DNA of 64,000 bases from the NCBI RefSeq assembly GCF_023091745.1, contig NC_068910.1, positions 51,943,272 through 52,007,271 of the forward strand, read 5' to 3'. Below are positions 22,230 through 32,229 of this stretch, piece by piece. A model generated the notes under the pieces. It was not told where the DNA came from, searched no databases, and was given only the letters and a program-made list of their open reading frames with translations. The position numbers and the translations under genes were made by a program. The stretch is from Budorcas taxicolor. Lineage: Eukaryota > Chordata > Mammalia > Artiodactyla > Bovidae. The first letter of the stretch is position 1. Every line of letters begins with the position of its first letter.

Positions 22230-23900
22230 TGCACTACAAAGTGATCTATACAATAAGTCTAGTTCTCAGCTGTCACCATACAACTTATCCCCTTCACCCA
22301 TTTCACCCACCCACAACTGCCCTCTGTTCCGGTAACCACCAATCTGCTGTCTGTATCTACGAGTTTCATCTTGTTTTGTTTGTTCATATGTTTTGCTTTT
22401 TAGATTCCACATATAAATGCTATCAAACAGTATTTGTTTTTCTCTGTCTGACTTATTTCACTTAGCATAATGCCTTCAAGGGTTAGTCATGTTGTCACAA
22501 ATGGCGAGTTTTTATATGGCTAAGTCGTATTTCCACTGTATGTATATACCATATCTTCTTTATTCATTTATCTACCAATAGATACTTAGCTTGTTTCCAA
22601 ACATTGGCTATTTAAACAAAATTGCAATGAACATCAAGTGCATGTATCTTTCAAATTAGTGACTTTGTTCTTTTTGGAAAAATACCCAGAAGTGGAATTG
22701 ATGGATCATACTGTATAGTCAAGGCTATGGTTTTTCCAGTGGTCATGTATGGATGTGAGAGTTGGACTGTGAAGAAAGCTGAGCACTGAAGAATTGATGC
22801 TTTTGAACTGTGGTGTTGGAGAAGACTCTTGAGAGTCCCTTGGACTGCAAGGAGATCCAACCAGTCCATTCTAAAGGAGATCAGTCCTAGGTGTTCTTTG
22901 GAAGGAAAGATGCTAAAGCTGAAACTCCAGTACTTTGGCCACTTCATGCAAAGAGTTGACTTATTGGAAAAGACTCTGATGCTGGGAGGGATTGGGAGCA
23001 GGAGGAGAAGGGGACGACCCAGGATGAGATGGCTGGATGGCATCACGGACTCGATGGGCAAGTTTGAGTGAACTTTGGGTGTTGGTGATGGACAGGGAGG
23101 CCTGGCGTGCTGCAATTCATGGGGTCGCAAAGAGTCAGACACGACTGAGCGACTGAACTGAACTGAACTGACTGTAGTTCTATTTTTAATTTTTTTATGA
23201 AATACCAGACTGTTTTCCACAGTGGTGGCACCAATTTACACTCCCACTAACAGTGTGTGAGGGTTCCCTTTTCTTTACATCCTTGCCAAGGCTTGCTATT
23301 TCTTCTCATTTTGATTATAGCCATTCTAACAGGTGTGAGATGATAGTTCACTGTGGTTTGATTTGCATTTCCCTGATAATCAGTGATGCTGAACATCTTT
23401 TCCTGGGTCTGTTGGCTACATTCATGTCTTCTTTGGAAAAATATCTATTTCTGTTCTCAGTCCATTTTTAAATGAGGTTGTTTGGGAGGGGTTTTTAATG
23501 CCATTGAGTTGTTTGAATTGTTCCTATATTTTGGATATTAACTTCTTATCAGATATGATTTGCAAGTATTTTCACTATTCACTAGGCTGTCTTTTCATTG
23601 TATTGATGGTTTCTTATGCTGTGCATACACTTTTAGTTTTATAAAGGCCCCACATGATTATTTTTGCTTTAGTTGCCCTTGCTTTTGGAGTCAAATCTGA
23701 AAATTCAACATTGGGATTGATGTCAAGGAGCTTAGTGCTGCTTTCTATTTCCTTCTAGGCATTTTTTTGTGTGTCAGGTTTTACATTCAAGTCTTTAATC
23801 CATTTTGAGTTAATTTTTGTGTATGATTAAGTCTTTTATGTGGCTGTTCAGTTTTCCCAACATCATTTAATGAAGACACTGTCCTCTGTGGTTTGGGGGA
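22230..23900 (-). repeat. Old L1 3' part, interrupted by BovB
   Basis: The complement of L1 ORF2 and 3' UTR is readable: 'cacatataaatgctatcaaa', 'gcataatgccttcaagggtt', 'atacccagaagtggaattga', then after the BovB 'ctgttttccacagtggtggc', 'catttccctgataatcagtg' and 'gttcagttttcccaacatca'. The frame is decayed. The BovB at 22716-23170 splits it at 'gatcatactgta'. A poly(T) run sits further right at 23974-23989. Confidence 0.85.
22716..23170 (+). mobile_element. BovB LINE 3' fragment in old L1
   Basis: A 455-bp BovB end encoding only the last part of the ORF ('MRVPWTARRSNQSILKEI' frame at 22829) plus the 3' UTR with CTGAACTGAACTGAACTG-like repeats (about 23150-23170). The host L1 base run actgta is found at 22710-22715 and 23171-23176, a short TSD. 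Confidence 0.9.
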
Positions 23901-24070
23901 TGCAGAAGTGCATCATATATGTTAGTTAAAATATGTCCTCACATGACTTTGCCTCAGTGCCTTGGAGATATTCTTTTTTTTTTTTTTTTAATGTCCTGGC
24001 ATGTGTTACTGAGGATGACAGTCTGATTTTTGTCTGACACTGACTTCTGTAAGTAATGTCTTCTCTGCCT

Positions 24071-24351
24071 GCTGCTGCTGCTGCTAAGTCACTTCAGTTG
24101 TGTCCGACTCTGTGCAACCCCATAGACGGCAGCCCACCAGGCCCCCCGTCTCTGGGATTCTCCAAGCAAGAATGCTGGAGTGGGTTGCCATTTCCTTCTC
24201 CAATGCATGAAAGTGAAAACTGAAAATGTAGTCACTCAGTTGTGTCTGACTCTTAGTGACCCCATGGACTGTGTAGCACACCAGGCTCCTCCGTCCATGG
24301 GATTCTCCAGGCAAGAGTATTGGAGTGGGGTGCCATTGCCTTCTCCATTTT
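24071..24351 (-). repeat. Bov-A2 SINE
   Basis: Two A units are visible ('aatgctggagtgggttgcca' and 'gtattggagtggggtgccat') separated by a 'gcatgaaagtgaaaactg' linker, with the GCT tract at the left (24070-24084) complementing the (AGC)n tail. tctgcct at 24064-24070 and 24352-24358 is a likely TSD. Confidence 0.9.
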
Positions 24352-24426
24352 TCTGCCTAGTAACTTTCAAAACTTTCTCCTTCTGCATAATAGTTGTCTC
24401 TTCATTACCGTGTATCCAGGGTATAT

Positions 24427-25140
24427 GACTAACTTAGAGAGCATATTAAAAAGAAGAGATATTACTTTGCCAACAAAGGTTCATCTAGTCAAAGCTATGG
24501 TTTCCCCCCTCATAGCTCAATTAGTAAAGAATCTGCCTACAATGCAGGAGACCCAGGTTCAACTCCTGGGTCAGGAAGATCCCCTGGAGAAGGAAACAGC
24601 AACCCACTTCAGTATTGTTGTCTGGAGAATCCCATGGACAGAGGAGCCTAGCAGGCTACAGTCCATGGGGCTGCAAGAGTTGGACACAACTTCACGACTA
24701 AAGAGAGAAAGATGTATGGATGTGAGAGTTGGACTATAAAGAAAGCTTGAGCACTGAAGAATTGATGCTTTTGAACTGTGATGTTGGAGAAGACTCTTGA
24801 GAGTCCCTTGGACAGCAAGGAGATCCAACCAGTCCATCCTAAAGGAAATCAGTCCTGAATATTCATTGGAAGGACTGATGCTGAAGTTGAAACTCCAATG
24901 CTTTGGCCACCTGATGCAAAGAGCTAACTCACTGGGAAAGGCCCTGATGCTGGGAAAGATTGAAGGTGGGAGGAGACAGGGGATGACAGAGGATGAGATG
25001 GTTGGATGGCATCACTAATTCAGTGGACATGAGTTTGAGTAAGCTCTGGGAGTTAGTGATGGACAGGGAGGCCTGGCATACTGCAGTCCATGTGGTTGCA
25101 AAGAGTTGGACACGACTGAGCTACTGAACTGAACTGAACT
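24427..25140 (+). mobile_element. BovB LINE 3' fragment, split by Bov-tA
   Basis: BovB C-terminal coding region and 3' UTR, from 'gactaacttagagagcatat' to tandem CTGAACTGAACTGAACTG at 25122-25140. Bov-tA at 24504-24710 interrupts it. The coding remnant 24797-25018 contains 'MRVPWTARRSNQSILKEI', as in the copy at 22716. Flanks read like an old L1M minus strand. Confidence 0.9.
24504..24710 (+). repeat. Bov-tA SINE inside BovB
   Basis: Full head ('ctcatagctcaattagtaaa') and A region ('gtattgttgtctggagaatc') to 'acttcacgactaaagagaga'. The BovB host stops at 'agctatggttt' and resumes at 'gatgtatggatgtg'. Comparison with the copy at 22730 shows about a dozen host bases are missing, and I see no TSD. 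Confidence 0.88.
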
Positions 25141-25440
25141 GAGAATAAAACTGTTTCCTCCGTTCTCCATCTTCTCTTTCCTAATTCCCAACTGTTCATT
25201 CCTCTCTTCTGTATTCTGGGTTATTTCCTCAGGCAATTCTTCCACTTTATGTATTCGCTCTTTAGTCACATCTAGTTCAAATGATCCTTAAATAAGGTTA
25301 ATTATTTCTCTCACCTATGGCAACATTTTTCATATGTAAACATAGCTACTTTTCTCAGATTTGAATATCCTTTTCCATTACCTCCATTTTATGGAGTTTA
25401 TTCTTCTTTTACTTTGAATATTTTAAACACACTTATATGA
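25141..25440 (-). repeat. Possible old L1M remnant
   Basis: The text 'ctgtattctgggttatttcc', 'tcaggcaattcttccacttt' resembles the complement of old L1M sequence that surrounds the BovB, but it is too diverged for a firm call. Confidence 0.3.
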
Positions 25441-25442
25441 AA

Positions 25443-26008
25443 GTACAGGAACATCTCGGAGATATTGCATGTTTGGTTCCAGTCGCCACAATAGAGTGAA
25501 TAAAGCAACAAAGCAAGTCATGAATTTTTCAGTTTCCCAATGCATAGAAAAGTTGTGTTTATACCATACTGTAGTCTATTAAGTATGCATTATGCCTTAC
25601 AAAAACAATGTATATACCTCAATTTAAAATCCCAAATGCCAAAAATGTTAACCATCATCTGAACCTTCAAGTCATAAACTTTTTAACAGAAACATCAAAG
25701 ATTACTGATCACGGATCACTATAACAAATATAATCACAAAGACAAAGTTAGAAATAATATTTGTTTAAATTATTATTTCAGTATAGTTGACTTACAATAT
25801 TGTGTTAGTTTCAGCTATAGAGCAAAGCGAATCGGCTATACATAGACATATATCCACTCTTTTTCAGAATTGCCAAAGCATGACACAAAGTGAGCAAATG
25901 CTGTGAATGGTATTGATAGGCTTGCTCCACACAGAGTTGCCACAAACCTTCAATTTGTAGAAACTGCAATATCTTTGAAGCACAATAAAACAAAGTGTGC
26001 ATGTACTT
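25443..26008 (-). mobile_element. Tigger-type DNA transposon derivative, split by L1
   Basis: Both ends match the well-known Tigger1-like terminal regions: left 'catctcggagatattgcatg' (25452-25471), right 'ccacaaaccttcaatttgta' and 'gcaatatctttgaagcacaa' up to about 26008. The central transposase region is absent, so this is a non-autonomous internal-deletion derivative. An L1 3' piece interrupts it at 25763-25867. Inactive mariner/pogo-superfamily element. Confidence 0.85.
25763..25867 (-). repeat. L1 3'-end fragment inside Tigger derivative
   Basis: Reads as the complement of the cetartiodactyl L1 tail: 'cagtatagttgacttacaat', 'attgtgttagtttcagctat', 'catatatccactctttttca'. Tigger sequence continues on both sides ('gaaataatatttg' left, 'aattgccaaagc' right). 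Confidence 0.75.
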
Positions 26009-26934
26009 TCTCAGCTGACTTCACTCTCCTTTCTTGGGCATCAGAGCTTCCATTTGCTGCACCTGCTGACTCTCTCTCATGGTGGCATTTCCTCAGTGTT
26101 TTATTTTTTCTCCTCAGCTCATCTTCAGTTGGAATTTTCTTCAGGGGAGGCTTGGGGCATGCCCTGGTTTATGAAGACCTCTCTTGGAGGATGTTTCCTG
26201 GGAGTCTCAGCTAGGGTCATAGGATTCACTGGTTCTAGATCCTTGGATTAATCCTCAGCTCAGGTCTCCAGTGCACACATGCAGAGCAGCTCATTGCATG
26301 CTCTTCCTGGTAGGTCTGATCCACCTTAGATCATGGTAGGCAGTGAATTTCTGCCAGGGTTACACATGCTGCCATTCTGACGTATAAGTTTGCATTTCTT
26401 AAATTGTTTCACCCTGTTTTTTAACCCATTAATTTTTAAGACATAAGTATTTAAAGAAAGGTTCCTTTACTTGGAGTCTCTGGAATCTTAGAAGGTAGAT
26501 ATCATATGCTGAAATTGTTTGAAATTTTTGTATTTGTGCATTTTTTTCTAAAGAGACAATCTGTAGCTTTCATCATATTCACAAAGGGATCTGAGACCCT
26601 TAGAAACCATTCTTTGAGTGGCACTAAAAGGTTTTAAAACCGTTCTTTTAAACAGTCGTGAATGTCTCCTAAGTTAAGTGGAGCCCTTAGACATATGCTA
26701 AGAGCTACAGATAAAGAAATATATTCTATACTCTTTTTAGTCTAGGTCAGAGCTGGGGGGAAGTCTTCAGAGGCTGGCGTGAGCGGTGCCACCACAGATA
26801 GGCTCCATGAGGCTTTCTTTCAGAGAATGTGTGTGTATATAAAATATATATTTGGGGCTTCAAGAAGCTGGAAAGAAAGGAAGCCAGTCCAATCAGTGTG
26901 ACTGCCTTCACCAAGCAATAGCCAACCCAAGCTT
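26009..26934. other. Mostly unassigned DNA, possibly old L1M at start
   Basis: 26009-26330 contains pyrimidine-rich text ('cagtgttttattttttctcc') that may continue an old minus-strand L1M. Two overlapping plus frames of 84-103 codons there look like noise. From 26330 on I recognise nothing except a short TG/TA run near 26830. Confidence 0.35.
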
Positions 26935-26945
26935 GCTCTGTCTCT

Positions 26946-27198
26946 GCTGCTGCTGCTGCTGCTGCTGCTAAGTCGCTTCAGTCGTGTCCGACTCTGTGCG
27001 ACCCCATAGACGGCAGCCCGCCAGGCTCCCCTGTCCCTGGGATTCTCCAGGCAAGAATACTGGAGTGGGTTGCCATTTCCTTCTCCAATGCATGAAAGTG
27101 AAAAGGGAAAGTGAAGTCGCTCGGTCGTGTCCGACTCAGCGACCCCATGGACTGCAGCCCACCAGGCTCCTGCATCCATGGGATTTTCCAGGCAAGAG
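26946..27198 (-). repeat. Bov-A2 SINE with (GCT)8 tract
   Basis: The GCT run (26946-26970) complements the (AGC)n tail. Two A units follow. The second is truncated after 'gggattttccaggcaaga'. Flanks gctctgtctct (26935-26945) and gctcagtctct (27199-27209) form an 11-bp TSD with one mismatch. Confidence 0.92.
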
Positions 27199-27277
27199 GC
27201 TCAGTCTCTACATCCCCCATATTTCATACCAAGACACATGAGGACACAGAAATATTGTAAAATAAATGGAATTAGTC

Positions 27278-27280
<3 letters not shown>

Positions 27281-27309
<29 letters not shown>
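27281..27309. repeat. (AT)n microsatellite
   Basis: About 14 perfect AT units are present, preceded by 'attagtcata'. Such runs are commonly length-variable. Confidence 0.95.
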
Positions 27310-27313
<4 letters not shown>

Positions 27314-27319
27314 TATCAG

Positions 27320-27560
27320 CACATAAAGTAACATCACACAAAATAATGTAAGACAAAAAGACTAGAGATGAAGTCACCTTCTAATGATGAAAGGCCCAAT
27401 TCACCAAGAAGACAAAGCTATTTCCAACTCAATACACTGAAACGACACTGCCTCAAAATCTAAAAATCGACACTTGACAGAACTACAGGAACAATCGGGC
27501 CAATCCGTCATCCTAAAAAGAGATTTTAACCACTGAACACTGATAGGTGACATCTACGAT
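27320..27560 (+). repeat. Old L1M ORF2 (endonuclease part) remnant
   Basis: The text 'ggcccaattcaccaagaaga', 'cttgacagaactacaggaac', 'aaaaagagattttaaccact' follows L1 endonuclease-domain sequence in order but with many gaps and stops. Confidence 0.55.
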
Positions 27561-27584
27561 TGTGTCTCTGACCGTGTTCCTGTC

Positions 27585-27690
27585 CGCAAATTGAGATTCA
27601 GCAAGGGAATGTTCAGAAAGTCACACAGCAGGGAGGTGGACAAACTCAGCTACAAATCCAGGTTTCTCTGACCCCGAAAGCAAAGCACTT
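27585..27690 (-). repeat. MIR SINE remnant
   Basis: Minus-strand MIR text: 'cagaaagtcacacagcaggg' followed by 'ctacaaatccaggtttctct'. Confidence 0.55.
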
Positions 27691-28267
27691 TTTGCTTTGC
27701 TTCTTCCTGCTAACAAGAACTAGAAGAGAGATGATATCAATTTGGAAGTGTTTTTTAATACACATAATGCATTTGGTGGAATATTTTTCCCTCCTCAGCA
27801 GCAGTTCCTTGCTATTCCTCCCCACCTGTTAATGACTGGGGTGTGTGCGGGGGCGGACTTGGCTTCCCGAGGCAGCCCACACAGGTTGTCACACTGTCAA
27901 GGATTCCTCCATTAACAAGCTGTCACTACGATGCCAACAGCCACCATTTGGTTTGTTCAGGGAGTCAGGGCTCTGCGGTGGAGACTTGGCGCTATCGTTT
28001 AGAGGAATTAAAAAAAATAAGGCAAGAGGCAGATGTCTTCCAGTCTGTTCTTCCACAACAGACTCAGGGATGAAGCGTGGGTTTTCACTGGAAGGAGGAG
28101 GGAGATGGGCTTTTAAAATAAGTGCGAAGAAGGAAAAAAGCTAGGCCAGGGGGACTAGAGAATAAGAATGATGCATTTAAAATGCAGCCCTTCCATTCCT
28201 CCAGGCTTCCTCTGGACAGGTTTCTGAAAAACCCCACACCTGCCCGTACCTTCAACAATGTGGGCTT
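27691..28267. other. Unassigned intergenic DNA
   Basis: Overlapping frames of 76-99 codons at 27843-28144 have no recognisable features. One begins at GTG. No repeat is assigned. Confidence 0.45.
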
Positions 28268-28280
28268 CTCAAATTCTTAA

Positions 28281-28412
28281 TTTTTTCATTAATTTATTTA
28301 TTTGACTGCATTACGTGGGGCATGTCGGATCTTAGTTTCCCAACCCAGGACTGAACCCAAGCCCACTGCAGTGGAAAGTGGATTCTTAACCACTGGATCA
28401 CCAGGGAAGTCC
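28281..28412 (-). repeat. CHR-type SINE
   Basis: Minus-strand element: complement of 'ttcttaaccactggatcacc' and 'ccagggaagtcc' (head) at the right, and an A-rich tail complementing 'ttaatttatttatttg' at the left. The TSD ctcaaattct-taattttt is seen at about 28268-28286 and 28413-28429 with one extra base on the left. Confidence 0.88.
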
Positions 28413-28429
28413 CTCAAATTCTAATTTTT

Positions 28430-29500
28430 AAAATGGTTACAAAGGTTAAATTCTGCTTCTTAAAGTGAAAGGTGCCATTTGCCTACAACCTTTTCAGAAT
28501 CACCCAGATGAAACAGATGGACACTCTGCCAGTCTGCGGAGGCACTTTCTGAGGTCTGTGTACTTCCTGTTAATTAGTAAGATTAACCTACCAGTTGACA
28601 GGCCCTCCCAACTCCCCACTAACAAAGACGCCTGTGGAAATGCCAGCTCTTCAGAGTGCTTCAAATAAGGGGACAGGAAAACCCAGCTTTTGAGCAACTA
28701 CATTCAGAGATGCCATCTCAATAAATATCTTTCTTTGCACCTGTAGCCTCAGAATTGATTACCACCTTCCTACCAACAAGTTCAGCACCTGTACCACCTA
28801 AGATAGGCTTGAGTTCTTTCCAGCAAGTAAGCCTTCACAACCTGCTCAACAAAAGCTTTTATGTTTCCAAAAATTGTACCGAAGCTGCCTTTGTTGTAAA
28901 AGTGATGTTTCCATAGCCAGATTTCAGGGAATTATAAAGTACAACCATCTCCCACTTCCACCCCCTTTTAAGTTCATATGACAAATAACATTATTGTTTA
29001 GGCCCAAGGAGTCAGTCAAAAGCACAGCCTTAATTCACGATGAGGATCTAAGTTGGCTTAAGAAAAAAAAAGCAGTTATCCTGGCCTGAATCATCACTGA
29101 GACATGAAAAATATTCTGTTGGCAGAGGACAAGCAGGCAGGTTTAGAGGTTTATACATACACTGATGAACTTTGGGAAGGATAGATGAAACTTGGATATT
29201 CCTAAGCATCTGTGATCTGGCAGGAATCATTATAGGCACCAGGCAGGAGACTATATCAGAAAGAATCTGGATGGCAGTAATCACTTCAGGTTTCCTCCAT
29301 ATCCTAACTCTAGCTTCTACCCAACCTCCCACCCTATGGGATGTCTCCTGTGAAGCCCCTGTAGGGTTTGCTCTTCTAAGACTTTAAGCTCCAAATAAAG
29401 AGGAAAGTTTCAATCAGGTAGCAATGTCGGTTCCCCTTTGGCTATGGCTACCAGGAGTCTTGGAGGCCGCATTATTCTTCCGTCTTCTATCATCAGCTAT
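28430..29500. other. Unassigned intergenic DNA
   Basis: Open frames of 65-94 codons on both strands (28465-28697, 29048-29387) overlap each other and show no domain. No repeat is identified. Confidence 0.45.
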
Positions 29501-29502
29501 AT

Positions 29503-29712
29503 TTTAGAACAAGAGTCAAAAAACTGAAGTTCTTGGGTCAATAAAGCTTCTGTAAATAAAGCTTAATGGAAACCCATCAGCCCCATCTGTTTATGAATCG
29601 TCTATGGCTGCTTCTATGCTAAAATAGCAGAGCTATTAACAATAAAGACCATGTGACCCACAAAACCTAAAATATTGACTATCTAGCCCTTAATAGAAAA
29701 AAATCTCCAGTT
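29503..29712 (+). mobile_element. hAT-type non-autonomous DNA transposon remnant
   Basis: The order 'ctgtaaataaagcttaatgg', 'tatgaatcgtctatggctgc', 'catgtgacccacaaaaccta' and 'attgactatctagcccttaa' matches a common mammalian hAT-Charlie-like MITE. The terminal repeats are worn. The exact family name is not assigned by reading alone. Confidence 0.6.
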
Positions 29713-29949
29713 TCAAAATATGTACAAATCCTGCATGTAGTATTCAAAATATATTTCTAAAGGATGGCTGAGGTGGCAATAAAAGTAGTCCAAAATGACC
29801 AGGAACAACAAACTCTCAAAAATAAGTACCTACTTAAGCTAGTGTATGATCCAGGGCCATTTTTCCTCCCGCTACAAATACTGAATCATCCTACCATGGG
29901 ACTAACAATCACTGATACTCATACCAGTGCTGGGACCTTAATGAGTGAA

Positions 29950-30152
29950 AATCTTCCCTGGTGGCTCAGAGGTTAAAGCATCTGCCTCCAATGCAGGAGA
30001 CCTGGGTTCGATTCCTGGGTCGGGAAGATCCCCTGGAGAAGGAAATCGCAACCCACTCCAGTATCTGGCCTGGAGAATCCCATGGACGGAGGAGCCTGAT
30101 AGGCTACAGTCCAGGGGGTCGCAAAGAGTCGGACACGACTGAGCGACTTCAC
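29950..30152 (+). repeat. Bov-tA SINE
   Basis: Full head 'cttccctggtggctcagagg' with B-box-like 'gggttcgattcctgggtcgg', the A region ('cactccagtatctggcctgg') and end 'gagtcggacacgactgagcg'. One of the least diverged copies here. No clear TSD. Confidence 0.9.
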
Positions 30153-30330
30153 CTAAATCAGCAAAGAACCTACCGTGCAAAGAATGGCATTAAGGAAGTT
30201 TGCTTATATTAGTCCATCTAAGGTTGAAGGGGAAACAAGTCTCCCTTGAGAATTCATAATGACAATCCAACACTCAGGCAAATTTGGGACCGGACTCACA
30301 ATGTCCGTGGGGACTGGACTCACAAGAATG

Positions 30331-31757
30331 TTTTTCAGTTGCTCAGTCATGTCTGATTCTTTGTGACCCCATGGACTGCAGCATGGCAGGCTTCCCTGTT
30401 GTTCACCATCTCCTGAAGCTTGCTCAAACTCATGTCCACTGAGTCAGTGATGCCATCCAACCATCTCATCCTCTGTCATCCCCTTCTCCTGCGTTCTATC
30501 TTTCCCACAGTCAGGGTCTTTTCCAAAGAGTCAGTTCTTCACATCAGGTGGCCAAAGTATTGGAGTTTCAGCTTCAGCATCAGCCTTTCCAAAGACTATT
30601 CAGGGCTGATTTCCTTTAGGATTGACTGGTCTGATTTCCTTGCAGTCCAAAGGACTCTCAAGACTCTTCTCCAACACCACAATTTGAAAGCATCAATTCT
30701 TCAGCGCTCAGCCTTCTTTATGGTCCAACTCTCACATCCATACATGACTACTGGAAAAACCATAGCTTTGACTAGACAGATCTTTGGCAATAAAGTAATG
30801 TTTCTGCTTTTTAATATGCTATCTAGGTTTGTCATAACTTTTCCTCCAAGGAGCAAGAATCTTTTATTTTTTCTAATGAGACATAGGCAGAAATGTTTAT
30901 TTTGCATCAACTTTGTTTTTTTCTTTACATGTTCCCCATCCCAATCCTCCCTAAGAATCTTTTAATTTCATGGCTGTAGTCACCATCTGCAGTGATTTTG
31001 GAGCCCAAGAAAACAAAGTCTGTCATTGTTTTCATTGTTTCCCCAGTTATATGCCATGAAATGATGGGACCAGATGCCATAATCTTTGTTTTTTTAAATG
31101 TTGAGTTTTAAGCCAACATTTTCACTCTCCTCTTTCACCTTCATCAAGAGATTCTTTGGTTTCTCTTCACTTTCTGCCATAAGGGTGGAGTCATCTGCAT
31201 ATCTGATATTTCTCCTGGCAATCTTGATTCCAGCTTGTGGTTCATCCATCCTGGCATTTTGCATGATGTACTCTGCATATAAATTAAATAAGCAGGGTGA
31301 CAATATGCAGCCACGATGTACTCCTTTCCCAATTTGGAACCAGTCCGTTGTTCCATGTCTGGTTCTAACTGTTGCTTCTTGGACTGCATACTGGCTTCTC
31401 AGGAGGCAGGTAAGATGTCCTGGTATTCTCATATCTTTAAGAATTTTCCACAGTTTGTTGTGATCCACATAGTCAAAAGCTTTAGTGTAGTCAATGAAGC
31501 AGAAATAGATGTTTTTCTGGAATTCCCTTGCTTTTTCTATGATCTGATTGATATTGGCAATTTGATCTCTGGTTCCTCTTCCTTTTCTAAATCCAGCTTG
31601 TACATCTGAAAGTTTTCAGTTCACATATCATTGAAGCCTAGGTTGAAGGATTCAAGCCTAGATTGAGCATTACCTGCTCCGTGTGAAATGAGTGCAATTG
31701 TGCAGTAGTTTGAACATTCTCTGGCATTGCCCTTCTTTGGTACTGGAAGGAAAACTG
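30331..31757 (-). mobile_element. BovB LINE, 5'-truncated, with small insertion
   Basis: The 3' end is at the left ('cagttgctcagtcatgtctg'). The RT palm remnant is in the frame 31094-31468 (RGCILSPCLFNLYAEYIM, then a deletion-shortened 'RRNIRYADDSTLM'). It ends at the right near 'aaaactgaccttg'. A separate insert sits at 30870-30952. The reading frame has several breaks, so this is a dead copy. Confidence 0.9.
30870..30952 (-). mobile_element. ~83-bp retro-insertion inside BovB
   Basis: The BovB run 'aagaatcttttaattt' occurs twice, at 30855-30869 (one base shorter) and 30953-30968, on either side of about 83 bases unrelated to BovB. Read on the minus strand, the insert starts with 'aggattgggatggggaacat' (similar to the L1 3' UTR at 2829-2880 and 54215-54245) and ends A-rich. 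It is likely a very short L1-derived insertion. Confidence 0.7.
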
Positions 31758-32014
31758 ACCTTGAACAGTACAAAAAGGCAAGAAAAATATCCAAGGCAAG
31801 AATCTAATTTAAACTAGTTTGGATTGGCCTTGGAAAAAGCTCTAAATAGCCTTTCTGGAGAAATGCATCTTACATACATACAAGCCTTGAGAACTTTCCA
31901 CTGATAATGTTTCAAGGAACATGAGCTCACAATCAAAAACTACTCAGCACATGAGTAAAACAAGTCATTTGGAGGGAGTTGGCAAAGAACAAAATCAGTT
32001 CTACAGTAGCAATA

Positions 32015-32180
32015 GCAACAGTAACAATAGCTAACACTTGTGTAGTTTACTCTGTGCTAGGAATTTCTCTAAGAACCTTACATATCATTAGTACTCAATC
32101 CTCATACAGTTCTCAAAGCAATTACTTTTATTACTTTTTTCTTAACTTTCATTCCCATTTTCCAAACGAGGAAAACAAAG
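32015..32180 (-). repeat. MIR SINE remnant
   Basis: Minus-strand MIR order: 'caatagctaacacttgtgta', 'ctctgtgctaggaatttctc', 'cctcatacagttctcaaagc', 'ccattttccaaacgaggaaa'. Confidence 0.7.
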
Positions 32181-32229
32181 CACAATGTCTTCAAATTTTA
32201 GAATGGTGAGAATTAGAATCTAAAAAAAT

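Noticed and set aside
23974..23989. Poly(T) run as the tail of the old L1 at 22230-23900
   Set aside because: For a minus-strand L1 the tail should lie at the left end, so this run belongs to another unidentified insertion or is simple sequence.
29960..30040. tRNA-Glu-like sequence as a tRNA gene
   Set aside because: The A- and B-box-like bases are the head of a Bov-tA SINE. The body continues into the BovB-derived A region and no cloverleaf 3' half is present. The same applies to the other SINE heads listed.
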